From the NCBI GenBank assembly GCA_014529385.2, contig CM043955.1, positions 143,104,140 to 143,162,639 on the forward strand: a stretch of 58,500 nt of DNA, written 5' to 3'. The translations under genes and the position numbers were made by a program. Position 1 is the stretch's first letter; each line of letters starts with the position of its first letter. The DNA is from Adiantum capillus-veneris (Eukaryota > Streptophyta > Polypodiopsida > Polypodiales > Pteridaceae). The notes beneath the pieces are model-generated. The model saw only the letters and a list, made by a program, of their open reading frames with translations, did not search any database and was not told the origin of the DNA. Below, piece by piece: positions 11,557 through 45,593 of this stretch.

Positions 11557-12700
11557 TTACATTCCATCGGGCACTCGTAGAATAGGAGCGCTTGTCAAGG
11601 TCTTTTTCAATGACTCATAAGCATGGTCACACTCCGCGGTCCAGTGGAACTCAATAAGATGCTTGTACAAAGGACGAGCTATCATGGCAAAGTTTAAAAT
11701 AAACTGTTGGTAATAGCCAACATGGCCCATGAACCTTTGAACTCCTTTATAGTTTGTACGTGGTGGCAATTCAGCAATGGCTTTAATTTTGCTCTCATCT
11801 GTGGAAATCCCATTTTTGGACACTATATGCCCTAAAATGACTCCATGTTTAACCCAAAATTGGCATTTGAAAGGGAGGCGATGCAATACAATCTGCATTT
11901 CTCAAACACTTTTCGTAAAAGCATGATAGATGTTCTTTCCAAGAGGAATAAACACAAAGGTCATCTAAGAAAGCTTCACAAAACTCCCTCAAATATTCTC
12001 TAAAAGCAGTGTTTATTAATCTTTGAAAGGTAGCAGGGGCATTGGTTAAGCCAAAAGCCATAACACAAAATGCGAACACTCCAAATTCGGTTATTAAAGC
12101 CGTTTTAGCTTGGTCCTTCAGTGAAATTGTGATTTGATTGTATCCAGAGTACCCATCTAGAAAGCTATAAGCTTTCTTTCTTGCAACTCTTTCAATCACA
12201 TGTTCGGAATATGGCAAGGGGTAATGGTCCCTCCTAGTGGCGGCATTGACCTTCTTGAGATCCACGTACACTTTGAGTTTCCCGTTCTTTTTTGGCACAA
12301 CCACTATCAGAGAAACTCATTATGAGTGCTTAATAGGGTATATGAATCCGCATTTCACAAGCTTTTCAATCTCTTCTTGAACGATCTTTGCATATTTAGG
12401 ATTCACTGGGTAGGCTCGTTGTTGTTGAACTGGTTTAGCCATGCTATTCATGGGGATTGTGTGTTGCACCACGGAAGGTGGAACACCTTTCATATCATGA
12501 TATGTCCAAGCAAATATATCCCTGAATTCCTTGAGAAGTTCTTTAAGTACACACTCCTCAATCACTATCAAATCTTCGGCAATGAAAACAGATTTGGACT
12601 CTTCTCTTGGGTCTACTAACTCTATTTCCTTAACTATCGTTGGCCCATCATAAACTCCATTTCTTCCATCGATAGGTTTTCTTTGAGCCTTTGTATACAC
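11557..12700 (-). pseudogene. pol: E3 reverse transcriptase (broken)
   Basis: The frame at 12,700-12,320 carries the region upstream of the RT fingers (EECVLKELLKEFRDIFAWTY). The RT palm follows at 12,304-11,849 with [45 protein letters not shown] and AFLDDLCVYS; the catalytic LDD pair is intact. The frame shifts near 11,880 and continues with HIVSKNGISTDESKIKAI and the start of RNase H (FHWTAECDHAYESL), ending at 11,557. A stop near 12,310 separates the first two segments. The sequence is recognisably coding but cannot give one chain. Confidence 0.82.
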
Positions 12701-12888
12701 AACCTTATGTTCCTCTGTGGTGTAGGATTTGAAATGTTCAGGTGCAGGTGTAAGTCTGTGGTGTCCTATTGTTCTGTGGATTATGATTTCACTTATGATT
12801 CCTTTTGTTGTTGAGCTAACTCTCGATTTTGTCGTCTCCTTACGGTATGGCTCAACTTTGGCTTCTCTGTAGCCTCTAGTTGTGCGAT

Positions 12889-13175
12889 GGCTCTAGGACC
12901 TCTATTCGCTTGGTACTGACCTCATGAGGACTCCCTCTAGGACCTCTATTCGCTTGGTACTGACCTCATGAGGCCCTAGGCTTAAAAATGCTATATTTTG
13001 AGCTAGAGACGTCAGATTTCAGTGTTTTAAAGAGCTATCCTATGGTTTTTGGACGTTCCGGATGCAGCCGTGGGCTTAAAAAAGTGCTATATCTTAATCC
13101 TAGGGCCTCATAAGGTCAAAACCAAGCGAATAGAGGTCCCAGAGACCCCTCAAGCGCCTCTATTCGCTTGGTTCT
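12889..13175. repeat. Foldback (MITE-like) repeat in E3
   Basis: A block containing CCTCTATTCGCTTGG occurs four times. Two are perfect direct copies of about 39 bp at 12,891-12,929 and 12,936-12,974. One is an inverted copy at about 13,100-13,140, and one is a shorter direct copy at 13,157-13,175. The inner pair forms inverted arms of about 60 bp (12,936-12,996 with 13,080-13,140) around a spacer of roughly 85 bp. The block separates the protease-linker part of E3 from its RT part, so it is probably a later insertion. I could not define a target-site duplication. Confidence 0.6.
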
Positions 13176-13251
13176 GACTCCTTCATAGTTTTAAATAGTA
13201 CCTATCAATCGCTATCAAGTACAATCTGTTCGAATTTAAATTGCGAGTACT

Positions 13252-13389
13252 TCATAAAAAGGTGATTGATACTTGTGCGAGATGCACAAGTATAAGTACT
13301 TCACTTTATATGATAGCAACAACGGGTCATAAAAAGGCGTTCGGCGCTTGTCCCAGATGTCATTATCAAGCGCCTTACTTTTCTGATGA
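13252..13389. repeat. Two tandem hairpin units with compensatory stem changes
   Basis: Unit 1 is 13,252-13,313 and unit 2 is 13,327-13,389, 75 bp apart. Both begin TCATAAAAAGG and end in a reverse-complement-like TGA, and each folds back on itself. Unit 1 has ATACTTGTGC paired with GCACAAGTAT around GAGAT. Unit 2 has GGCGCTTG paired with CAAGCGCC. The stem sequences differ but the pairing is kept in both. A weaker third palindrome (AAGTAC...GTACTT) lies just upstream at about 13,217-13,252. Function unknown. Confidence 0.55.
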
Positions 13390-13536
13390 TAGTGACAATT
13401 TCACCAAAATGGTTTTCATGGACATTTTCAAAATGAGAAAAAATGTTTTTTCAACGTAACGTTAGCCTTCTTCCTATTGGCTAAAGAGCATTCTCTCACT
13501 AGAGTTGAAAGGCCCGAAAATGAGTCCATTTCTTTC

Positions 13537-14741
13537 CTAATGATTGTCATCTAGGGTACCACTGGGCCCTGAATGGTTTGTCCCCACATTTGCACCAAGA
13601 TTTAACTCAGATTGTTCATCGTCAGAGTCAACCTCAATTGATGATTCTGACCCCAAATCATGTGGGCTATAGTCTTGTGAGACACTACTGGCTCCAATGC
13701 CAGTCAAACCTTCATCTTGTAGGTCATCAGAAGCTATATGCATTGCTTCTATCATATTTAAAGGCACAAGTGGTGGCATTTCATCCCCCTCAGGTGTTAC
13801 CCAGGTCGTCCCCCTGCTTTCCCAAGTGTCTATGGTTGCTGCTAAGTGGACCCAATCCACATTGTCTGACTCAGTCATCCCATGTAGTACATATATAAGG
13901 AGAATCTTCCCCAACATTAGTGTCCACTTTACATGTGTAACAATATTGCAAATGGGACCGAGTAAACTGTGGTGCCAGATCTATGATCAATTATAAACAT
14001 ATCAGTTACAAAATCCACTCGAATGACAGAATCTTGGAGCTGCAAGTAGACATGGTTTTTAGACCAGTCATGCACCATTTTTGCTTCCCTCATGAAAGGA
14101 CGTCCTAAGATCATCTCAGATGCCATAGTGTGCTTGGATAAATCCATAACAATGAAGGTATTTCTTATTTTATGTCCAAAGGCCTTGATCATGAGATCTT
14201 CTAGCATCCCAATAGGTTTAGCAATAGACCCATTGGCCATTTTTACTACTATGATTGTGGTCCAAAGGTGAGGTCTTCCCATAGTTTCCCAGCAATTTTT
14301 AGTCACAATGCTAACCCCAATGCCACCATCAAGGATTCCCTTCATAGTTAATCCCTTGGTAGTGATTGGTATGGTTGCATTGAATTCATCGCCCTCAAAG
14401 TATTGTCCCAACTTGTTAACAGGTATTTCTACAAGAGGGTTCTCATTTAGATTGGGTTGTGGATCTTCGCGTTCCTCCTCTATTGGTATCTCCCTAGCTC
14501 CATCCATCTGTGCAATTTGTGGTAGCCCAACCTTCAGTTCTCCATTGAGGAAAGCTCGAAGAGCTAAGAATAGCTCAGGGTCTCCATATAGTTTGGACAT
14601 AATGGTGGTTCTGACTTCTGAAGCCATGAAATCCATCAGTTTGGCAATATTTAACTGCACCTTTTGGGCTTCAGTCCCTTGACGTGGGGAAGATGGGATC
14701 TCTATTTCTTTGATAGGGTCAGGTAGTCCCTCTATAAACAT
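13537..14741 (-). pseudogene. E3 Gag C-terminus, aspartic protease and linker
   Basis: The reading from 14,741 starts in a Gag-like stretch (MFIEGLPDPIKEIEIPSSPR). It then shows a retropepsin-like domain with GILDGGIGVSIVT, a flap-like region and a second half MASEMILGRPFMREAKMVHD. The catalytic triad reads Asp-Gly-Gly rather than the usual Asp-Thr/Ser-Gly. The frame ends at 13,929. A further open segment at 13,917-13,537 is acidic (SEIDSDDEQ-like) and would be the protease-RT linker. The protease would cleave the element polyprotein. It is separated from the RT by the foldback and hairpin repeats. Confidence 0.72.
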
Positions 14742-15000
14742 TCTTTCCTACAAGAAGTGAGTACGCCCACTTTCCCATGACTTTAAGTCACTTTCTTCTT
14801 GGATGACACTAGGACTTTGTGAGGTTGTTGTTGTGTAAGGAACAATGTGTCTGTAATGTGGATCTGCCTAGGTGTTGGCTTCTCTGCAGCTTCTTGAGGC
14901 TCCGTGGAGACTCGTGACCTTCTGTCTTCGACATGGCAGAGCTCTTAAAACCTTGGACCAACCCACACACAATAATCTGATGTAGAAGCAACAGGAGACG
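14742..15000 (-). other. Degraded E3 gag upstream of the protease
   Basis: Short frames on the minus strand continue the Gag-like reading with stops (for example STEPQEAAEKPTPRQIHIT near 14,870-14,930). Similarity fades near 15,000, where sequence resembling PPR repeats on the other strand begins. Confidence 0.4.
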
Positions 15001-15079
15001 CCTACATCAGTTCTAAAATTTTATGGAATGCAAAGCACTCTTCATCAAAGCACGCGAATTTCTTAATGGGCATCCTTTC

Positions 15080-16790
15080 CAAGATTTTCTTTTGGAGCGT
15101 GTTGATTCATGTGTGATTTCTTAATTCACAACGAGATTGCTAGCCAGGGGCTATCGGAGCAAGATGCCATGCTTGGCGGTGCTTTTGATCTATATGTATG
15201 TCAAATGTGGTGTTGTCACGATAGCACAAGAAGTTTTGATGGGGGATCCTCTCTAGGTTGTCATCTCTTGGAGTGAGTGGATTGTAGGATATGGTCAACC
15301 TGGTCGTGGTAAGGAATTTTTGAGCTTTTTTTACTAGATGCGATGGGAAGGCATGTATCCCATTGCAATCACCTACACTTCCACCTCGAAGGCTTGTGGA
15401 CTTATATGAGATCTTCAAATGGGTGAGAGAATTCACAATGTGACTGTCAGTCAAGGGCTGTTGCGGAAACATGCAGGCAATGCTTTGATCAATATGTATG
15501 CCAAATGAGGTGTCCGTATGAAAATACAAAAAGTTCAAGATGAGTCTTTCGTGCAAAACGTTGCCTTCTAGAGTGCGTTGATTTTTGGATATGAGATACA
15601 TGGCTTTGGCAAGGCAGCTCTGGGTTGTCTTGATTAGATGCAAAGTGAGGATTCTTGCTAAACGAAGTCTCTTGGAGTGCTCTTATAGAAGGATATGCCC
15701 AGCAAGGGTAGGCCGATGAAGCTTTGATCTACTTTTCTAGGATGCAACACAACGGAACCTCTCCATGTGCACTCACTTTTCTCATTGTTCAATGCATGGA
15801 TTGTTGCCCAAGGGGTCTTGGACAAAGATGTTGCGTTGGCTCACATGTATGCCAAATGTGGTGCCCTTATGAAAGCACAAAAAGTTATTGATGAGCTTTC
15901 TCTGTTAGTCTCTTGGAGTGCATTGACTATCGGTGGATAAAGGCCAAATGCTATTTGATAGCATGAGGGGCAAATGTGGCAAAAGCAAAAGCGATCGACA
16001 AAACAATTTTTATTCAAGCTTAATACACCAATCTGAACAGGCAAGAACCATGTCAGCGAGCTCATTCACAATGCTTTAGCTGACAGCATCTTGTTGGTTA
16101 TGACAATCGAAAAGTGAATATCAAAAGATAAGGGTATGTAAAATACTCTGAATTCCTTAATGACGACGAAAAATGAACGCACTGAAAATTATAAGTTGTC
16201 GTGGGAATGGCACATTCTCTCGTATTATATAAATTGAGGACAACTGTGCAAACTCCCCCATGCAAGGAAACTTGCATGTTTTCTTTTTTTCCCAAACTTA
16301 AAAAGGGAACATCTAAAAGTAAACATATTTCAAATGATCCATAACATCAATTTCTATAAATTATAAGCCTTCTTATGGTTCTTTTGCAAGATACAGATAA
16401 AATTGGGGTGTTGCGATTGTGACATACTAGAGGCGGTACCAATTAAAACCCATAGAAACATGCTTTGATGAACGATAACAAACTCTCTCTGTTTCTCTTT
16501 ACTGCTCTCTCTCTCTCTCCATTTCTTCTTACAGATGATACTCTTGTTGGATCATCATGATGAGATTGCTAGTTAGGGGTTACTCGACATGTATGCATAA
16601 TGTATTGCCCTCACCTAAAGCATGTAAGTTATTAATGGACATCCTTTCCAGGGTGTCTCTTGGAGCACATTGATTGCTGGATATAGCAACATGGTTGTGG
16701 CAAGGAAGCTATGGGTTCTTTTAAGCAATGCAAAGCAAAGACCTCTCTATACATGTTTGTGGCGAGGAAGCACTGAGATGTTTTCATCAT
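15080..16790 (+). pseudogene. Remnants of a PLS-class PPR gene
   Basis: Several plus-strand pieces match pentatricopeptide repeat motifs. The clearest, at about 15,655-15,785, reads NEVSWSALIEGYAQQG, then an in-frame TAG, then ADEALIYFSRMQHNGTSP. Others are IYMYVKCGVVTIAQEV at about 15,185-15,235, MYAKCGALMKAQKVIDEL-like at about 15,845-15,900, and VSWSTLIAGYSNM at about 16,660-16,695. PPR proteins bind organellar RNA in a sequence-specific way. Here the repeats are separated by stops and frame changes, and no start or long frame remains. Unrelated minus-strand frames in the same interval are shadows. Confidence 0.7.
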
Positions 16791-16901
16791 ACCCGAAGGA
16801 AAGGCCTTTCTTCAAATGCAATCACATATGTAGTCAGGCATGTTTGGGGGTTGTTGGTGGAAGATTGCAATGTCCCACGGATAGTACATTGACGATAAGT
16901 G

Positions 16902-16903
<2 letters not shown>

Positions 16904-16967
<64 letters not shown>
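16904..16967. repeat. (TC)n microsatellite
   Basis: About 32 uninterrupted TC repeats. They generate spurious Ser/Leu and Arg/Glu frames. Confidence 0.95.
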
Positions 16968-16972
<5 letters not shown>

Positions 16973-18181
16973 CAATAAATATGTCAGATAGAACTAGAAG
17001 TATCAATCTATCTCATATTGTCATCTCCTACGCGCTATACACTACAATGCAGCTAACGAAGCACTCTAGTTCTTATTTGATGTTTATTTTTTGTCTTCTC
17101 TTTAGCTTTATGCATATATTTGATAAGGTGGAGGAGTGGGTGTGGATGTGTGTCAACGTGCAACTTGGGCTATTTTTTTTGTCATGTCGCTTTTGTTTTC
17201 TCTGCTATGTTTTTTCTTTCCATTTGCTTGTTAATGTTCTTCTTCTCGTATACGAGTTGGTAAAGTGTGTGGGTGTGTGAGCTTTGTTTATTTCTCTTTT
17301 CCGAGGGGATAGCGGTGTGTGCGAGCTTTGTTTGGTTTTCTTTTCTGAGGGGGTGGTGGCTGTAGTTCTTAGTATGGTGTTTCCCTCCCAACAACTTGAT
17401 GGGTTGGTGAGGATGAGAGCCTCCACTCCTTCTATTGAACCTATGGTCTCCTTCACATTGTTATTGATCTTCCTTTAATCATCATCATTGGTTATTTCCC
17501 TTTCCTTTGCCTATGTTTGCTCTATTGATCTTTGACATTGACTTCGCTTGATCCCTCCTACGTTGATGTTTGTTGTGTTTGGCCATGAGAGCCGCCAACT
17601 ATCACAGTCTCCATGACTTCCTTCTTGGCAATTCAATGGTGGTTTTTTCCTTTTCATCCTAGATGGGAGACCTTACCTTGCGAACCAAAGGAAAGCAAAG
17701 GACCTAAAGCAATTATCACAATGTTGTCAGAAGAACCAAAGGAACAAGCCACCACCTCAACAAAAGGTGTAGGCAAAGCCATACTAGCTTGGGATCTTGA
17801 AGAAGAGGCAAGATTTAGGGTCAAAGAGACAAGAGTCACTAAAGCAACAAGAAAATGCTGTCAAAACGCAACAATTGGTGCAAGAAAACCAAGTGAATGA
17901 TGTCCTTGGCTTCCTAGCTTCCTAGCTTTTTGGGTGGCTTTCCTCTTCACAACAATTTGGAGGTGTCGCATCATTCAAAGGCTTTGGCGGACACCCACCT
18001 CTTCCTTGGCAGACCACATCTTACCCACATTAGGAAGACTTACATTTTTTAATGCCTTTCACCAATTGGTCGGGCAATTGCTTGTGAGCGTTCTTTGTAG
18101 CTAGTTTCTAATGCCCTTTGAGGTTGGCACCATATTAAGGGCTCCAAGGGGGGTCAAGTAACAGAATGTAGCTCTATTTAC

Positions 18182-18182
<1 letters not shown>
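16968..18182. other. Non-genic stretch with one unassigned short ORF
   Basis: I recognise no gene. An open frame at 17,613-17,900 (+) encodes 95 aa rich in Lys, Glu and Thr (EPKEQATTSTKGVGKA). It resembles a degraded Gag or coiled region but has no diagnostic motif. The rest is T-rich on the plus strand, with repeated GTGTGTG-type and TTTTCT-type runs. Confidence 0.3.

Positions 18183-18273
<91 letters not shown>
18183..18273. repeat. Compound (TG)n(GA)n microsatellite
   Basis: About 28 TG repeats run directly into about 17 GA repeats. Confidence 0.95.
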
Positions 18274-18274
<1 letters not shown>

Positions 18275-18593
18275 ACGTGCATGCAATGCTTGCCTTGGAA
18301 CCCCCTCATAAAATTCTTGTGCACAAGCCTATCAAAAGAAGCACTACATGCAATGAGGTGGTGCCAAAGCACGCTCCATTTCACTAATATCAAGACTTCT
18401 CCACCACAGGCAAAAGGAGGCAAATCTTTCCAACAACACTAAGTGCTCAACTTGCCTTCAAATTTCCTCAGTAATTTGAAGAGGCTATGCAGCATCTTCT
18501 ACTGTAATTCGAACAAGTAAACAAACGTGTAGCTTTAAAATCCTCATAAAACTCAACATGAATATCTTTGAAATACAGCATAATTCTCAGTTT

Positions 18594-18596
<3 letters not shown>

Positions 18597-18641
<45 letters not shown>
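18597..18641. repeat. (CT)n microsatellite
   Basis: About 22 CT repeats in the 3' flank of the RING-H2 gene. The flank 18,642-19,139 has no recognisable gene and may include the 3' UTR of that gene. Confidence 0.93.
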
Positions 18642-18645
<4 letters not shown>

Positions 18646-19139
18646 CATACGCACGTGAATGGTGTAAAACATATTAGTTCAGCATCCTTGATCAGCCCAT
18701 CCATTCGCTGGAGTCCAATTCTTCTTTTATGTGATCAGTTGAGAAGTATCTAAAGACTCAGACAGCTGCAGCAAGAGGCAAACCTACGGTCACAGGTTTT
18801 CGCCCAGGTCTCTCTCCATCCAAATCCTCAAGAATACTTTTCAAACTCCCGTAAATTCCCAGGACAAGCTCTGTGATTCTTCCCCATTATGCATAACTTC
18901 AGTACTACCATGCTCCATATCCAATAGTAGCAATCTTCGAGCGTGCTCAACAGCGTGGCTGCATGCTGTTTTTTAGCTTTATCCCTAGAGGCAGTTATCG
19001 GCAGACTGCTATGAACTTGAATATCCTGGTCACATGCGTGAAGGACATTCCTACAATCATGTAAGATCAACATAAGACCCACCTAGCCTGCCACTGTAAT
19101 CAAACAATACCCCTCAAACTGCATTTGAAATGCTTCACT

Positions 19140-41926
<22,787 letters not shown>

Positions 41927-42971
41927 ACTTCCTTTTTGGGTCTGTTCTCCCTCTTATTTTTTCACTATCTTCACGAAAAAACCCACAAGTGCTTTGCAAA
42001 TTCTCTGGTTGTTCTGCATTCCTCTTTTAATCTTCCCAGTTCCGTCCCTCAAACCTCACCTCAAAGCTCAAAGCTTTGAACACTTGCAATTCTGTAACTA
42101 GGATGGTTTCAGAATTTTTGTCTGCTTGTTCCTCTAGAGGCAAACTAAAGCAGAGATATCAAATACCCAATTCTGCAAAGAAAAGGGGCATCTTGCATCT
42201 CTGGCATCTGCAAAAGGACTGGACAATGACATATTTGATCACGGAAACACCCTCTGTGCCCATTAACTCTTTCCTCCTGATAAGAACAAGGGAATGGCTT
42301 ACAAAGATTTGTAAGAGCTAGATCTGCTTGACCATGCTTCAACTTAACAAAATGTGGAAGCCCTTGTACATATTGGCACCAAATATTCTCTCACATTCTC
42401 TTCTCAGTAGCTTTCCGTCTTCTCAATCACCTCTATTTAAAAACCTTTCTCTGCTTACAGCTGCATTCTCTGCTAATGATGAGGAGCTTTTTGAGCATAC
42501 CTGGGTCGTAGGCAGAACTCTTGCTGGCCTGCTTGCAACACTCTATTCTACTATCACGCTGGAAAAGGCGGGGGGCGAGGCGAAAGAGGCAAACCCTTTG
42601 CAGGCTTTAAGATTGAGTAGTTGACAAAAGAAGCATATAGTGATCAGGAGGGCACATGCCATTCTTCAGGTGAAAGAAATTGCTCACTCTTTAGAGACTT
42701 TTTGACCAAGGGGCAGACAAGCTGAGACAACCCAACTTCCGAGGCCGCGGCTAATTGATGGACACAAAACTGTAGAGGACTAGAGTTAGCCAAATATAAT
42801 TAACAGACACTCAAATGTGACACGAATGGGTTTTTCTAAGTGCAAGTAGTATGTACACACATTGGTGGGAAGTAGGGCTTGTTGACTCGAAGAGTGGTAA
42901 AAATGTAGGGTATGAATCTCAACGAGAAGAGACTTGTTAGATACAAATTGTGGTCTTGATCATTTTTTAAT
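41927..42971. other. Upstream region of the ATL-type gene (5' UTR/promoter expected)
   Basis: No other gene is recognised. A short plus-strand frame at 42,328-42,624 has no known motif. On the minus strand the 170 bp before the ATG are A/G-rich, as in plant 5' UTRs. No clear TATA box was found. Confidence 0.35.
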
Positions 42972-43059
42972 GGTAAAAATATGTCAAACGTGTGTAGCAC
43001 TTAAATTTAAGCATAAGATAAAGGGGTTAAGGATGGGGCTAGGTTAAGGGTTGAGAGAG

Positions 43060-43105
43060 GAACCAAGCGCGTTTCGATCTGAGAGGAGCTCATCAATAGG
43101 AGGTA
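43060..43105 (-). ncRNA. Degenerate hammerhead ribozyme, PLE copy A
   Basis: Minus-strand TTGATGAGCTCCTCTC, then AGATCGAAACGCGC, then TTGGTTCC. The order of core boxes matches copy C, but the first core base is T instead of C and helix II no longer pairs. It is predicted inactive. Confidence 0.55.
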
Positions 43106-43304
43106 GTAGTAGGATTTAAAAAGAGTTATAAAGAGGGAGGGGGAGTTTATATAGGAGGTGGGTTGGGGAACAACAACGTGGAGGGGGGTGTATGGGAAGT
43201 TGTGCGTAAAGGGGATTGCAATTTTGAAGATTTCAAGAAAGGTTAAGGGGAAGGGGTGAGAACATAGGCTAGTTTAAGGGAGAGGTTTCCCTTATTAAAA
43301 AAAA

Positions 43305-43336
<32 letters not shown>
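43305..43336. repeat. G32 homopolymer in PLE copy A
   Basis: 32 G in a row after AAAAAAAA, at the position where copies B and D have long C runs in their own orientation. Confidence 0.9.
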
Positions 43337-43337
<1 letters not shown>

Positions 43338-43896
43338 GGGTTAAGGGAGGTTATCAAGGGGTGTAAAGGGGAAGGAGAGGATTTTAAGACTAAGCTTAGT
43401 TAAAGGCAGCTTGGTTTTAAAAAGTTCGAGGATAAATACTACCGCTAAAAAACGGAGTTTTTTTTTTTAGGGAGGAGGGGGGAAGGGGAAAAGTTGGCTT
43501 GGTGTATTGTAGCGGGTATATAGTAATGGGAGCGAGTGTAATGCAACTAAATGGAGTGAGAGAGAGGGAAACCGAGAGGGTGGGGGTTAGCGTGTGTAAT
43601 ATAGGGAGGGTGGGGGTTTGCGAGTGTAATATAGGTAGGTGGTAGGGGGTTTTTCTTTACACCATGAGATCAATGCAAAGAAAGGAGTATAATGAGCGGA
43701 GACAAAAAAGGAGGGAGAGAGGGAAGCCAAGGTATGTCGAGGTATCTTGTCGAGGGAGGCCCAAAAAAAGGGGAAAAAGAAATGGCCAAGTAAGGGGTGG
43801 CCCAAGTATGTGGAGCTATGGAAGTTATCCTGCAAAACAAAAAATGGGTGTTAGGATGTTATGGTAGGGTAAAAAATAAAGGGAAAGAGGTGTCCT

Positions 43897-45498
43897 TTAA
43901 TGTGGTTCTAAGGCTCTAGTTAGGATAGAGCTTAAATTAGGGCCATTAGTGCAACAAAGGGTGGGTTTGTCGAGATGTACAAGGGTGGGGGAAAGGCTGC
44001 AAGATAGATGGAGAGGTTTTCCAATGGTCAGGGTAGGATTAAGTTTCGGAGTTTCTGGTGAAAAACGAAGTTTAAAGATAGTTGGGAGAACGTTTTTGGG
44101 TTTTGGAGTTTTGCTTAAAAGAGAAGGTCTCTCTTGGTAAGAGATTGAGCAAAAGATTTTCATTTAAAATCCTATAGGATATCCCCTGCAAAGGAGCCTT
44201 TGGAAGAAGAGGTTTCTTAGGCTCCACAATCCCATGGAGGTGCTTTCTCTAATCATATAGCATATGAGCTCTGCTTTAATAAAAGCCAACTTCTGGTGGA
44301 GAGGGTGCCAAGAGATCCAAGGTATGTATTGGTATGAGTTAAGTGGCTTTTGGTGGCAATTAGAGTCTAGAATGCCACATTGGCTAAATCTTTGTCCTTT
44401 GTAAAAATGGACATTCAGGATGGTGGCTTCGAAGCTGGAGATGACAGGGGTGATCACTATATGTTCTTGTAAATGGACGACATAGGAGTCTAGGGTCTTG
44501 GAGAGTGTGCTAAGCGTGCCCGTCCAGATTCCAAATACATCATCTATGAATCTTTTATAATAAGCCAAGTTGGGGTTGTGGATAAGAGGGGAGTGGTTTT
44601 CTAAGTGACAGAGAAATAGGCAGGCATAAACCACTAAAGTTTGACCCCATAGCCGTGCCTTTTATTTGTTTCCACACCTTTTCTTTGAAGCAAAGATAAT
44701 GGTATGAGAGGATTAGGGTGGCAAGCGAGATGATGAACTCCGTTTTTGGATTATCAAAATAGTTAACGATAGAACTTTTGAGGGCAGAAGACCTTGGGAT
44801 ATGGGGATGCTAGGGTAGAGAGAGGTCACGTCAAAGGTGAAAAGGAGACTGTGGGGAGGGAAGGGTTTAGGTTGGAGATCTATGATGAGGGATAGTGAGT
44901 CTTTGAGGTGTTGTTTTTGTGCAAGGAGGATAGGGTAAAGTTGGTAGTGTAGCCATTTGGAGGCATTTCTAACAGGTATCCTCGATAGGAGTAAATGGGG
45001 CGGGTTACAAGTGAAGGTTTATAAGGAACTGGATAGGGCAAGGTTTAAGGGTTTGGAAATTGGTGCAAGAATAAAGGTTGATTCTTCTTGAGTGAGGAGA
45101 GTGTATTTGATGGTGATGGAGTAGAGTATGGAAGTGAGGTAGTTGTGTGGCGGTAGGGTGATGGGCTGATAAGTGGATTGGTCATTGAGTTGCCTAAGGG
45201 CCTCTTGATCATACCAGAGGATGGTGAGGCCTACGCTTTTATCGGCCGGTTTAATGATTATGGGGGTGTCCTTAGAAAGGATTTTAAGGGCTTGTTTGAC
45301 AAAATTTGGAAATTTAGAGTGTGAGGCGTTATAGCTTGAAAGTGCAAAAATTAGATTGAGGTGGTTTTGAAGTGCGATGTTTTCTAACTGAGGGTCCAAG
45401 GAGGGGGGCATCCAAGAGGGTTTAGGGGATTTGGAAGGGGAGGGTGGGTTGGAAGGTGAATTTTGAAAGAACACTTTGAGTTGAAGGTTCCTAATCAA
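43897..45498 (-). pseudogene. PLE copy A reverse transcriptase (broken)
   Basis: At 45,498-45,019 the N-terminal RT motif reads PIIIKPADKSVGLTILWYD, the KPADK box typical of Penelope-like RTs. Through 45,000-44,760 in other frames come FTFDVTSLYPSIP (motif A Asp) and then GTAMGSNF (motif B). The frame 44,634-44,164 has YKRFIDDVFGIW (motif C, catalytic DD) and ILNVHFYKGQRF. The thumb is at 44,163-43,897, ending with TNGPNLSSILTRALEPH and a stop. Telomerase-like PLE RTs copy element RNA, and endonuclease-less members are thought to prime at exposed chromosome ends. At least three frame changes inactivate this copy. Confidence 0.8.
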
Positions 45499-45593
45499 GG
45501 CGTCGTGGGCTTGGAAGATGAGCTTGGGTGGGGGGATGTATTTGAGTCCTAAGTCTAAGCATTTACTTTCGCTGAAAGAGAGGGGACGGGTGG

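Larger units (their letters stand above)
9440..14990 (-). mobile_element. E3: decayed OTA-type (Tat/Athila-like) Ty3/gypsy element, main body
   Basis: Read on the minus strand from 14,990 down, the order is Gag C-terminus, protease, linker, RT, RNase H and integrase, followed by the extra ORF at 82-858. The integrase core (KWAEARATRKADA, VSDNGTHFINGVI, PQANGQAESTNK, LWAYRTSYK) is of the OTA type and clearly different from the chromovirus integrases of E1 and E2. E1 is inserted in its 3' part. No LTR is visible: the 5' side stops near 15,000 where PPR remnants begin, and the 3' side leaves the window. Confidence 0.8.

Noticed and set aside
15140-15643. 167-codon minus-strand frame
   Set aside because: It lies opposite clear PPR motif fragments on the plus strand and has no motif of its own.
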